Shown one piece after another: positions 16,140 to 26,105 of a DNA stretch of 64,000 bases; position 1 is the stretch's first letter; each line of letters begins with the position of its first letter. The notes beneath the pieces are model-generated. The model saw only the letters and a program-made list of their open reading frames with translations, ran no database searches and was not told where the DNA came from. Both the position numbers and the translations under genes were made by a program. Source of the stretch: JACSRF01 sp963695505 (GTDB taxonomy: Bacteria > Chloroflexota > Anaerolineae > Promineifilales > Promineifilaceae); the NCBI GenBank assembly GCA_963695505.1, contig CAVOGX010000014.1, forward strand, positions 310,001 through 374,000, read 5' to 3'.

Positions 16140-17087
16140 ATGCTGAATCCGATTCAACCCTTTTTAGACCAACAAGGCGTGCTGGTGCTGGATGGCGGAC
16201 TGGCCACCCAGTTGGAAGCGCGGGGGTGCGACCTGCGCGACGCCTTGTGGTCGGCGCGGCTGCTGAGGGACAACCCCGACCTCATTCGCCAGGTGCATCT
16301 CGATTATTACTGGGCCGGGGCAGACTGTGCAATCACCGCCAGCTACCAGGCTACCGTCACCGGGTTTGTGCGTCAGGGCATGGCGGAAACGGCCGCTGCC
16401 CGGCTTATTCGTCTCTCGGTGCAGTTAGCCCAAGAAGCCCGCGACCAGTTCTGGCAGCACGCCAACCAGAAGCAGCGGCTGCGGCCCCTGGTGGCCGCCA
16501 GCGTTGGGCCCTACGGCGCATACCTGGCCGACGGCTCCGAGTACAGCGGCGCATACGACTTGGAAGAAGTTGGCCTTCTGGAATTCCACCGCCCCCGCTG
16601 GCACATATTGGCCGAGGCTAAGCCAGACCTCATGGCCTGCGAAACATTGCCCTCTTTCACCGAAGCGCGGGCGCTGGCCCACCTGCTGCCAGAAACACCA
16701 GACATCGTGGCCTGGTTCAGCTTTAGCTGCCGGGACGGCCTGCATATCAGCGACGGCACCCCCATTGCCGAATGTGCCGCTTTTTTGGATGGCAATCCCC
16801 AAGTAGCGGCCGTTGGTATCAACTGCACGCCGCCGCGCTTCATCCCCAGCCTTATTCGGGCAGTGCAGGCTGCTACTTCCAAGCCGATTGTGGTCTACCC
16901 CAATTCAGGGGAAACCTATGATGCCGTAACTAAGCAGTGGCAAGGGTTAAGCGTACCTACGGAATTTGGCGCCTACAGCCGGGAGTGGCGTAAGCTGGGG
17001 GCGGGACTGCTTGGCGGCTGCTGCCGCACTACCCCGGCCCACATTCGGCATATTCGGGACCGCGTGCCGGGGTGGAGAGAAACTTGA
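16140..17087 (+). CDS. mmuM: Homocysteine S-methyltransferase
   Basis: 315 aa. It transfers a methyl group from S-methylmethionine or SAM to homocysteine to give methionine. VLDGGLATQLEARGCDL is the N-terminal signature. The zinc thiolates are visible as AAVGINCTPP and, near the C-terminus, LLGGCCRTTPAHIRHI. The length matches the single-domain MmuM family rather than the larger B12-dependent MetH. The ribosome site is weak at ATG 16140. A 38-bp hairpin follows the stop. Confidence 0.92.
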   Translation: MLNPIQPFLDQQGVLVLDGGLATQLEARGCDLRDALWSARLLRDNPDLIRQVHLDYYWAGADCAITASYQATVTGFVRQGMAETAAARLIRLSVQLAQEARDQFWQHANQKQRLRPLVAASVGPYGAYLADGSEYSGAYDLEEVGLLEFHRPRWHILAEAKPDLMACETLPSFTEARALAHLLPETPDIVAWFSFSCRDGLHISDGTPIAECAAFLDGNPQVAAVGINCTPPRFIPSLIRAVQAATSKPIVVYPNSGETYDAVTKQWQGLSVPTEFGAYSREWRKLGAGLLGGCCRTTPAHIRHIRDRVPGWRET

Positions 17088-17093
17088 GAAAAA

Positions 17094-17131
17094 ACTGGAG
17101 ACTGAGTACCCTTTAGTCCCCAGTCTCCAGT
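17094..17131. terminator. Hairpin between convergent mmuM and TAP-like hydrolase
   Basis: Perfect 11-bp arms ACTGGAGACTG / CAGTCTCCAGT with a 16-nt loop, with an A-run on the left that reads as a T-run for the minus strand. It probably terminates the hydrolase transcript. Confidence 0.65.
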
Positions 17132-17156
17132 CGTAATAAACTATTTTAAGCATTTT

Positions 17157-19233
17157 TTAAGGAACAGTAATGGCGTCCATGATGGGTTGGAAAACGGCCG
17201 TTACCAATTCCTCTCGTTCAGCCGCGTCACTTACCAGCATAACAAAGTATACATACCCCCCATCTTCAACCAGACCAATGTCCACCAAGAAACCCTGCAG
17301 CTCCGTTTCGTAGAGCGCCCAGGTGCGGTCGGCTGAGTCATATTCACCGCTGCTTTCAGGGATCTCTTCGAGCCCCAACTGGCTGGATAAAAGCTGCAGC
17401 AGCGCTTCGCTGCTCAACATGCTTGTCGGTACAGCCTGTTGCAAAATGGAAGTTTGGTCCAGCGCCGAACGGCCTCTGGCAAAAGTACCAGTAATGAGCT
17501 CTTCCCAACCTTCAGGAGCGAGGCTTTCAATTTGCGCAATCCCTGCCAAATCGATCGAGACAGACGTTAACACGATGTCTGATTCTCCCTCCGCTGCTGG
17601 AACAGAAAAAGCGGGGCCGTCCCATTTCAGCAATACAAGCGGCATCAGGTGCGGTGGTGGGATTTACCCAAAATTCCAATACCATCTCGCGGGGGCATTC
17701 GTCAGAAAGGCTTACGCCATGGCCCATGCCCGGATACTCAAACAGGAAGGCATTACTGAGCCCAGCCGCCACCTGGTCTCCCCAGGCAGGTGGGGTGATG
17801 GGGTCATATTCTCCAGCCAGAATCAATGCAGGAACATCGCTGTTTACGAGCTGGTTCTCAAGAGCATCCGCTTCGCCTGCACCCCAAAAAGCGCACACCT
17901 GCTCATCAATTTCAGCACCTAAGCCAAAAACCTCGGTAAGTTCAGGATATTCTGCCGCAGCCGCTGCGCCGTCACCCGGTTCGCTGAAAGGCAGCTCTTC
18001 GCGACACTGCACGGCATATTGCATGCCAATGCTTACGAAATCAGTATTGAGCAAGAAACTTGAAAGCAGTGTACCAAGATTAGTCGTGTTGCCATCGGCT
18101 ACTTCATAAACAAGCTGCGGCAAAACAGGAATCAATTCGGCAGCGTACAAGGATTGGAATAGAACGCCAATCAGGTCATCCCCCCCGAAGATGGCGTCAT
18201 AGCGATCGCCTTCAAAAATATTGCTCACTGGGACGGTAATTGGCTGCGTGTTGAGCTGATCTACCAGGTCGAAGAAAACGGTTTCCAGGTCTGGATAGGC
18301 AGCGTTACAGTCGGGGTCAGCGGCACAGCCGCCAAAGAAAACGTCGAAGGCGCGAGCGGCGTTGGGGGCAATTTCGGTGGTCAGGTCAGCCGAGAGGGGG
18401 TAGCTGGAATCAAGGACTACGCTGCGCACTCCTTCAGGAAAGTCACGCACAACGGTTTGCGCCAGCCGGGTGCCGTAGGAAATGCCAAAGAGGTTCCACT
18501 GCTCATAGCCCAAAGCTCGGCGCAATGCTGCGACGTCAGCCGCATTTTGAGCGCTGTTGAACATAGTGAAGTTCACGCCATCGTTTAGCAAGCGCCGGTG
18601 GCAAGCTGTCAAGGTATCGATGGTCAAATTTACTTCTTCGGCGGTTTCCAGGTCAATCTCCAGGGAATCGTAAACCAAATCTGTATATTCGGGGCAGGCC
18701 AGCGAGGGCTCGGAATATCCGGTACCGCGCTGATCAAACATGATCAAGTCGCGATTTGCCAAGAAAGGGGCAAAGCGTTCCTCAAAAATGAGGGGGACTG
18801 TTTCCAGGGCATCGCCGCCAGGGCCCCCTTCCAGGTAAACCACGGGGTCGGGGGCAGGATTGGCGCTGTCACTGGCAAAGATGGCCACGTGGAGGCGCAG
18901 GGTACGGCCGTTTCCGGGTTCGTTGTGGTCTTCCGGCACGGTCAAGTACCCGCAGCGCACTGCACGCCCTGGCGGCACGTCAAACTGGCAATCTGCCTCG
19001 GCAAAGGTAGCCTGGAAGCTGGGTTCCGGCGTAGCGGTGGGTTCGGCGGTAGCCGTGGCGGGTGGTTCTGGCGTGGTGGTGGGAGGCACGGCCGTTGTGG
19101 TGGGTTCGCTTTCTGAGGTGGCCGCATCGATTGAAACGACCGTTGCTGTTGGTGTCGAGTCACTACTCTGGCAGCTGCTTAGCAACCATGTAGTAGATAA
19201 TATCAACAACACTAATCGGATTTTTTTTTGCAC
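17157..19233 (-). CDS. Secreted TAP-like alpha/beta hydrolase lipoprotein, one frame break
   Basis: Start chosen at GTG 19233 because AAGGAG lies 6 bp upstream. The N-terminus is a lipoprotein signal ending WLLSSC, followed by a Pro/Thr-rich linker, so it is anchored outside the cell. VYLEGGPGGDALE is the oxyanion region, FDQRGTGYSEPS follows, and LFGISYGTRLAQ holds the nucleophile Ser. LILAGEYDPITPPAW carries the Asp and EYPGMGHGV the His of the triad. The TAP-like C-terminal domain is present. The frame changes near 17615-17625, after which a further 150 residues (DGPAFSVPAAEGESDIV onward) continue. Such enzymes cleave peptides or esters; the substrate is unknown. Confidence 0.82.
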
Positions 19234-19257
19234 ATCAAGCTCCTTTTCCAAAGAAAT

Positions 19258-19281
19258 GACCCGGCGGGCTTTCGCCGGGTC
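19258..19281. terminator. GC-rich hairpin upstream of the TAP-like hydrolase
   Basis: Arms GACCCGGCG and CGCCGGGTC enclose GGCTTT. It may be the former terminator of the protease transcript, now separated from it by the IS4 element. No long T-run is present. Confidence 0.45.
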
Positions 19282-19347
19282 TTCAGTAAATCATTTATCT
19301 CGCACAAATGGGGCAAATAAAAAGCCTTTCTTAGATTACCCTAAGGA

Positions 19348-20754
19348 CATAGGTTACAAGTTAAGGGTTTGAAGCAATTGTCAATGGCCATGATTCGAAC
19401 ACAGACGTCTCGTTTTTTCGCTTTCGTTTGACAATACCCAGGTCAGCAGAGCGGTCAGCCAGGTACTCTGGCAGAGGCCGACCATCGCCTCGCTCAACGG
19501 CTTTGGTGTAATAGTAAATTGAGCGGAACACCATCTCCACAGAGATGCGCTCAAACGGCAACTTTAACAATCCGGCGACCTCGTCACAGAGGTCAATTAA
19601 CACGGTATAGACAATCCAGGTAGACCAGAGTTGCAGTTCCACTGCATTTTGGGAACCGCACCAGAAGTAGGCCAAACCAAGCAACCGCTTGATGGTGGCG
19701 TAGGCACGTTCAATCGTCCAGCGACGATAGTAGAGGGCGACCAGATAACGAGCGGGCAATTGCTCCGGGTCCAGTTCGTTGGTCAGGAAGCGGCGCCAGG
19801 TGTTGCCATATAACACTTCCACCAGGCGCACCTGCTGGCGGTCATCACCAGCGCCTATCCAGACAACGGTGTCCCGAAAGACGGGCGTTTTGACCAGAAC
19901 TTGGGCTACTTCATATTTCAAGTTGCTCTTAGCGCGAGTGATGAAAGTGACGCCCTTCTGGGTCAACTGACGAAAGCGGGTAAAGTTGGTGTACCCCAGG
20001 TCAAACAGGAGCAAGCTTCCGGTCTGGATGTGGGCCAGAATTGCTTCCCAAAAACTCTGGTCGTGTTTGGTGGCCTTCGCGTCAAACCAGATTTTGTCTG
20101 GCAGTTGCGACCCCAGGTGGAGCAAGGCGGTCATTTTGCCTGCCAGGGGATGGCTTTCCAGGTCACGTAGCAAGCCCACTTTGCGGATGAGCGCATCGAG
20201 GGTTGACCCGTCGACAATCAGGCAAGCGGCGAATCGGGCCTGCGCCCAGGCGATTTCCGGCGGCAACGGCCGTTCCCGTTTTTCCCACCGCTGCTGCATC
20301 AAGGGCAAGAGCTGGTTCAGGACGTTGAGGAACAAGAGGGCGGGCAGGGTGTTGAATCGTTCCGAAAGCGCTTGTTGGCTGACCTTTTGGGGCTCTTCCC
20401 AGAGAACCGCTTCGTCACGAACCAGGCGCACCAGTTCATTCACAGCGGCGATTTGCCGCCAGACGGCGCTTAGCAAGAGGGCCATCATCACCGGCAGTGT
20501 GAGGGTGCGTTCGCGCAGACCCATCTGCCGGAAAAGGTCACATTGCAGCAAAGTGAGCGGGTGAACCAGATGGCGAAACAATGCTTCTACTTCTGCGGTC
20601 AAATTGTCAACGAGCGGTCGTTTTTGCCTATCGGCTTGAATAGCCCGTGTATGCCGGACTGTACTTTTGGATTTTTGGTTTGTTTTTTTCATGCGTGAAT
20701 TGTAGCCAATTACTGGCTTGACAACTCACAAAATAGCTTAACTTGTAACGGATG
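19348..20754 (-). mobile_element. Complete IS4-family insertion sequence
   Basis: The ends CATAGGTTACAAGTTAAG and CTTAACTTGTAACGGATG are 18-bp inverted repeats with three mismatches. Identical 9-bp repeats CCCTAAGGA flank them at 19339-19347 and 20755-20763, the expected IS4 target duplication. The 1407-bp length holds one transposase gene. The right-hand duplication contains the stop codon of the upstream protease gene. Confidence 0.93.
19361..20692 (-). CDS. IS4-family transposase
   Basis: 443 aa, full length. The DDE residues are readable: CLIVDGSTLDALI (first Asp), LLLFDLGYTNFTRF (second Asp) and YYRRWTIERAYATIKRLLGL, the IS4 Y-(2)-R-(3)-E-(6)-K signature. The N-terminal region is basic. 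The gene fills the element and is intact, so it may be active. One ACGGCCGT site lies inside it (about 20267), showing that the element shares the motif bias of the host genome. Confidence 0.93.
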   Translation of the reverse strand: MKKTNQKSKSTVRHTRAIQADRQKRPLVDNLTAEVEALFRHLVHPLTLLQCDLFRQMGLRERTLTLPVMMALLLSAVWRQIAAVNELVRLVRDEAVLWEEPQKVSQQALSERFNTLPALLFLNVLNQLLPLMQQRWEKRERPLPPEIAWAQARFAACLIVDGSTLDALIRKVGLLRDLESHPLAGKMTALLHLGSQLPDKIWFDAKATKHDQSFWEAILAHIQTGSLLLFDLGYTNFTRFRQLTQKGVTFITRAKSNLKYEVAQVLVKTPVFRDTVVWIGAGDDRQQVRLVEVLYGNTWRRFLTNELDPEQLPARYLVALYYRRWTIERAYATIKRLLGLAYFWCGSQNAVELQLWSTWIVYTVLIDLCDEVAGLLKLPFERISVEMVFRSIYYYTKAVERGDGRPLPEYLADRSADLGIVKRKRKNETSVFESWPLTIASNP

Positions 20755-20756
20755 CC

Positions 20757-23700
20757 CTAAGGAGCCATTATTAATGGTAAGAACAACTGCCTTAGCTGCG
20801 TTGTGCCGTTCACCGTTGCGGTTAATACAGGCATAAGTTGAGAAGTAGCAGTAACTGTAAAACTATCGCTACTAGAAGCATATTCTGGAACCATTACGGC
20901 AACCATTATGCTGGTTGTCATGCCAGCAGTGAGGGTGATGGGCGAAGTCGTCAGGATGTTGCTTGTCCAATTTGCGCCGCTGATTGACAAATCATATATG
21001 TCATCGACAGAGCCGCCGTTTTGTAAATTAAAGGTATAGGTTACCGTTTGGCCAGGAAAAGCAATTTGATTCTGTGGCCCATCAAAATACACTGCGACAA
21101 GGTCAGATACACCACTGCTGGAAGTTTGCAAACTAGGCAGATTCATAGACACTGCAGTGACGGTAAAGCTGTCGGGCATTATTGCTGAATAAGGCAAAGT
21201 TACCTCCACGAGGATTGTGGTGGTCATGCCTGCCGAGACTGCCAGTGGGGAGGGTGTAACCAGGGTGGTATCCCAGGTGTGACCACTCAGGCCAAGCTGA
21301 TAGCTATCATCCTGGGTGCCTGTGTTATGGAGTACAAATTCATGGGTCACGGTTTCACCAGGAATACCAATGTGGTTGGTTGATGGCCCTATTGTCATGG
21401 CGTACTCGCCCGAGTCGACGCATGACTGTACTGTCACGTCATCCACATCCCAACCAGGAGCGCTTACTGATGAATCTGTGCCCAGGCGCATCCGGAACTG
21501 CACTGACTGCCCGGCATAAGCATCCAGGTTGGCTATAGTGTTCATGTACGACCCGCCACCACACCATGCTTGCAATCCACCAAGAGGGTTACCGTAACTT
21601 GTAGAAACCGTACCTGTATAACCACCTACCAGTAGGTCAGCGTCAGGCACCTGTGTCCAGGTCGCACCGCCATTACTGGAAATCTCCAGGATACCACCGT
21701 CAAAACAGCCACCTGAACTGGGCTCCATGTTGGGTACGTGCCAGAATTTCATCGTCAGCGGGAACTCATCTATGGGCAGCGCGACGGCAGGGGAGGCCAA
21801 TCGTTGGTCAGAAACAGAGTTCACATCATTAGCATGGTAGTGCCAGCTACCACCGTAAGGGTTTGTCTCGGCTAAAGCCCAGGTGTTATTTGTGCCGCTG
21901 CTTGTCCATCCACCGGCTCCGCTCTCGAAACCCTGGTAATAAACTTCGTTAGGACTGGTTCCTGGCCCGCAGTCACCGGGAGCGGCCTGGGTGGTAAACG
22001 TGTAGGCCGTGGATGATGCGCCTAACCCACAGCCATTACGCGTCCAGATGCGCCAATAGAATGTGGTGCTGGTTGCCAGGTCTGTCTCTGGGGTATAGGT
22101 GGGGTCTGTCAGGCCTTGAGCGCTGGCAACGATATTATTGAAGCCGGGATCGGTAGCTATTTCAATGTCATAGCTTGACGCTGTGGTGACAGGATTCCAG
22201 GTGAATGTTGGTTGTGGGGGTTGGTTTTGCGCACCGTTGGCAGGAGTTTGAAGAGTAGTCTGGTTGGGAACGGCCGTTGCCACATGCAGGCCCACCGTAG
22301 TCGTGTGGGTGCTTGTAGGGGCAATTCCGGTAATCTCTACGTTGTAAAGGCCGGCGGGAACGCCGCCCGTGTTTCCAATGGTCAGCGTACTGGTGAACGG
22401 CGTGCTCCCGGGATTAGGTGAAAATGTAGTTGTTGTGGGATAAGGATTTCCACTGGCTGCCAGCGTTACGGAATCCGTATAACCATTGAGCTGCAGCACA
22501 CTAATCGTGTATACAGCGTCATTGCCAGTACAAATAGCCGCCGCGGTTGGTTCAACCATTAATTCAAAATCAGGGGTTACGTCCAACCCACGCCCATCAA
22601 AAACCAGCGTGCCGCTGTTAAGGGGATCAAGCCAGGGAGCCAGGCTGGTGCTCGAAGTACCGCCGCCATTCCAGGAAATTGAAACACGGCCGTACCAGTC
22701 GGACAAATCATTGCCGCACGCCGCATAACCGCCATGAAGCTGGCCCACAATGCGCTGTTCCGGGCTGAACAAAGGGGAACCCGATGAACCCGGTTCTGTC
22801 GTACCCAGGTCCCAATCAACCACACGCATGTGTGTGCCATCACCTGGGCTACTGCTGCCCAAGTATGAAGTGGTATTAGTCGGGTCATTTTCAAAGCTGA
22901 TGCGCTTTTCGTCAGTATTGGGGTGATGAATAGCCACAGCGCTGGTAGTATCACCAGCCGTTGCATCCCAGCCTGACCAATAGAGGTTGAAAGCCGGATC
23001 AGGGGCCTCCTCCAGTTCCACAAGAGTCATGTCAGATGGGCCATACTCAGCACGGAAAATGGCGCCGCTGTTAAATTGCGCTAAAGATCCATGGCCGGGC
23101 CCCCCGCTGGCCGGGCTGCCGGGCGGGCGGCAGGTTGAGTTCTCGAAATTCCAGTATACGATCATGGAAGGGGCATTGGCAGAGCTGACCCCGCAGTGGT
23201 CAGCAGTGAGAAAGTAAGGGGTCAGGTCTTCCGCGGTGTTGTTAACCATAGCCCCCGTGCAGGTCCAAGTGCCACTTATGGTATACACGCCAACGGACCG
23301 GATTTGATCTCGCCAAGGGTCAACCTGGGGGAAGCCGTCAGCCGCAGAGCAAACAACATCGAGGTTACAGGAACCGGATAAGGGGTTATAACGGCCGAAT
23401 TCGGCATAGGCGTGGTTGACAGAACTTAAGGCCAGTTTAAGGTCATCAACCTGCCCTACTGGTAGTAGCAAATGCACGACGACCTCATCACCCAAGAGAA
23501 TTGGCGACCAAAATTGACCGTGTTCGGCATTGTCACTCGCCGTAAATGGTCCGCGAATAATCCCGTAATCCGGTGTAATAAAGCAGCAAACGGGCATTGG
23601 CTGGCAAGTTATAAAGCGTAAAACCCAGATTAAGAGAAAGCGCGCCGGGGGAGTAAATGCGCAGCCGCCAGAGAGCATCTCCACCAGGCAAAGTCTCCCA

Positions 23701-23995
23701 AGTTCCGGTAGTTGAAGGGGACACAGCCACTTCCTGAGGGAAAGCAAAACGAATGGGCTGTCCAGGTGCGGCATTGCGCATATCTTCAGCAATGAGTGCG
23801 TCATTGTCTACCAACGGCAGCACGAGACGCTCTACATTATCCAAAGGCTGAGCTTCGGGTGTTAAGCCAGAAGATGCGGCAAAAAGGGCTTTCACTGGCA
23901 GCCAGCGAATCTGCATTACCTGAAAAGGCGAACACCAAGAATAAGATGGCTATGATAAGCCCAACAAACAACCATCTGCTGCTAAACTTTTCCAT
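20757..23995 (-). CDS. Secreted lysyl-endopeptidase-like serine protease with adhesive C-terminal domains
   Basis: The start is ATG 23995 (MEKFSSRWLFVGL), preceded by AAGGAG, with a signal peptide to about residue 27. Two frame changes occur, near 23885 (beside a T5 run) and 23570. A pro-region precedes the S1 domain. The triad is visible: FLTADHCG (His), DMTLVELEEAP (Asp), PGSSGSPLFSPEQR (Ser). The enzyme type resembles Achromobacter lysyl endopeptidase. The C-terminal half has Ig/FN3-like segments, a cleaved-adhesin/MAM-like region (SNGGATWTQVPDAD to DVDDVTVQSC) and two similar 110-aa repeats near the end. The final stop lies inside the IS4 target duplication, so the C-terminus is intact. 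Confidence 0.82.
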
Positions 23996-24128
23996 TTTTC
24001 TCTCCTTTTTCGTGAAGGGTTGGGTGAGGAATTGTTACGAAAATACAGTCGAAGCACACCAAAATATATGGGTGGCCAAGGAAACCTGCGGCAAAGGTCG
24101 TGTTGGTGCCGGATTTCCATCAGCGAAT

Positions 24129-24146
24129 AGTATCATCAATGATACT
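24129..24146. promoter_or_regulatory. Perfect 18-bp palindrome AGTATCAT-CA-ATGATACT
   Basis: Eight-bp arms around a CA centre lie in the gap between the amylosucrase stop and the protease start, both transcribed leftward. It is a candidate operator for the protease gene. There is no T-tract, so a terminator role is weak. Confidence 0.4.
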
Positions 24147-24152
24147 GATAAC

Positions 24153-26103
24153 CTAACTCTTTCGTTGTTCTAGCCAGATAGATTCATAGGGGGCCAGCAG
24201 CAAATGTTCTTGAGTAGTCACTGTTTGTGTATTAAGAAGGTTTTGTGCAAGGGTAACCAAAACCCAGCTCATGTAAGCGATAGGCAGGCACGGTTTGCGG
24301 CTTTTCGCTAAAATTCCCCAGCACGAGCACACGCCCGCGCGGGCTTTCCCGTATCAGGCCAAATACGCTTTCGTTGTGCGTCCACACGGCATAAGCGGCA
24401 GCTTGGGCGTGAAGAGCGAAGGTCTTTTTGCGGGCCTGCACAAGCTGCACAATGCCCTGAAAGATACGGCCGTTCACACTCTGCCAATCATGCCGCTTCT
24501 GCGCCAACTCCCAATCCATAAACGGCCGGTGCAGCCAGCGGTTGTCGTCCGCCAGGTGCGGGTCATTCAGATAGCTGGCGTCATTCAACAGCCCTAATTC
24601 GTCCCCCATGTACAGCAGGGGAATGCCGCCAAAGGCCAAAATCATGCTGTGCAGCAGCAAAATGCGGGCCACAGCCAGGTCCACCTCGCGCCAATCTTCT
24701 TGTTCCAGGGCTATTTCCAACCCTGCCAGCGAAGCCAGCGACCCGCTGATGCGTCGGTCATTGTTCTTGGGGTTAAACTGGAAAGTCGCCCCCCTGGCAA
24801 AGGTCCCGGGGAAACGGCCGCTATAAAAATCGCTGAGAAAGCTGCGGTGCAAGTAGCCATTCAGCCCCACGGCAGCCGCATTCTCCTCCGTCACCGCCCA
24901 GCCAATGTCGTCGTGGCAGCGAATGTAGGTTAGCCAGGATGCGCCCGAAGGAATGGCAGGCATTTGCTGCAAGGCGTGGGTCATCAAAGCCACTTTTCGC
25001 TCCGCCAGACTGCTCCATAACATGACCATGAACACGTTGTGGTAGGCGACCTCACACTCCTTGTTGGTGGCTGCGCCCCGACCCAGGTACGGCACAAGCT
25101 GCGGCGGCGGCACGATGGCCTCCGCTTTCAGCAGCAAACCCGGCGCGGCCATCCGGCTGAGGGCGCGGAACGCTTGCAAAATGGCGTGGGCTTCCGGCTG
25201 ATTTTCACAATCCGTGCCCATCCGCTTCCACATAAAGGCCACGGCATCCAGACGCAGCACCTCTACGCCCTGGTTGGCCAGATACAGCATAATGTCCAGC
25301 ATTTCGCCGAAAACGGCCGGATTGGCGTAATTCAAATCCCACTGAAATTCGTTAAAGGTCGTCCAGACCCATTTGTCAATTTGCGGGTAATAGGTGAAGT
25401 TGCCCGGCTTGAATTCGGGGAAGATTTCGCGCACGGTTTGCTCGTATTGGTCGGGCAGCGTGCGGTCAGGGAACATGAGGTAATAATCCTGGTAAACCGG
25501 GTCACCAGCCATCGCCTTCTGTGCCCATTCATGCTCTTTGGCCGTGTGGTTGCACACCAGATCGATGCATAGGCTGATGTCGTTTTGGCGCAGTTCGGCC
25601 GTCAGGGTAGCCAAATCAGCCATGGTGCCCAGGCGGGCATCTACCTGGCGGTAATCCATCACGGCATAGCCGCCGTCGTTGTGGCCAGGGCGCGGCTGCA
25701 GCAGGGGCATCAGGTGCAAATAGGTGACGCCCAACTCTTGCAAATAGGGGATTTTTGCGGCTACCCCGGGCAAATCAGCGGCAAAGCGGTCGGTGTAGGC
25801 GACGTAACCGACCATGTTGGGCTGCTGGAACCAGTCTGGCTCGCGAAACCGGCGCAGGTCGAGCATGCGCAGATCTGGGCTGCGGGCAGCGTAGGCACGG
25901 GCGGTAATGTGCAGAAATTGGCCTAACCAGGTGTCAAAGTTAGGGTGATCGGCGTAGAGGGTGCGTAACGGCCGTAATACATCCTCCCAGTACTGTTCCA
26001 CCCGCTGCAAAAAAATCTGCTGCTCCAATGGCTCCAACAGCCGCAACGGTCCTTGCTGTAAAATCGCTGTAAGCGTGTCCAGAGATTGCATTTCTTTTGG
26101 CAT
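24153..26103 (-). CDS. Amylosucrase (GH13), one C-terminal frame break
   Basis: It converts sucrose to fructose plus an alpha-1,4-glucan. Start ATG 26103 (MPKEMQSLDTL) lies 2 bp after the treS stop, indicating translational coupling. PNMVGYVAYTDRFAADL, the stretch YYLMFPDRTLPDQYEQTV and PEFKPGNFTY are amylosucrase-specific. The catalytic Asp is in VLRLDAVAFMWKRMGTDCEN, the Glu in LLLKAEAIVPP and the third acid in IRCHDDIGW. The open frame ends early at 24232. Beyond a shift near 24250, the true tail resumes (LLNTQTVTTQEHLLLAPYES) and stops at 24153. The combined length of about 650 aa fits the family. Confidence 0.9.
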
Positions 26104-26105
26104 AG

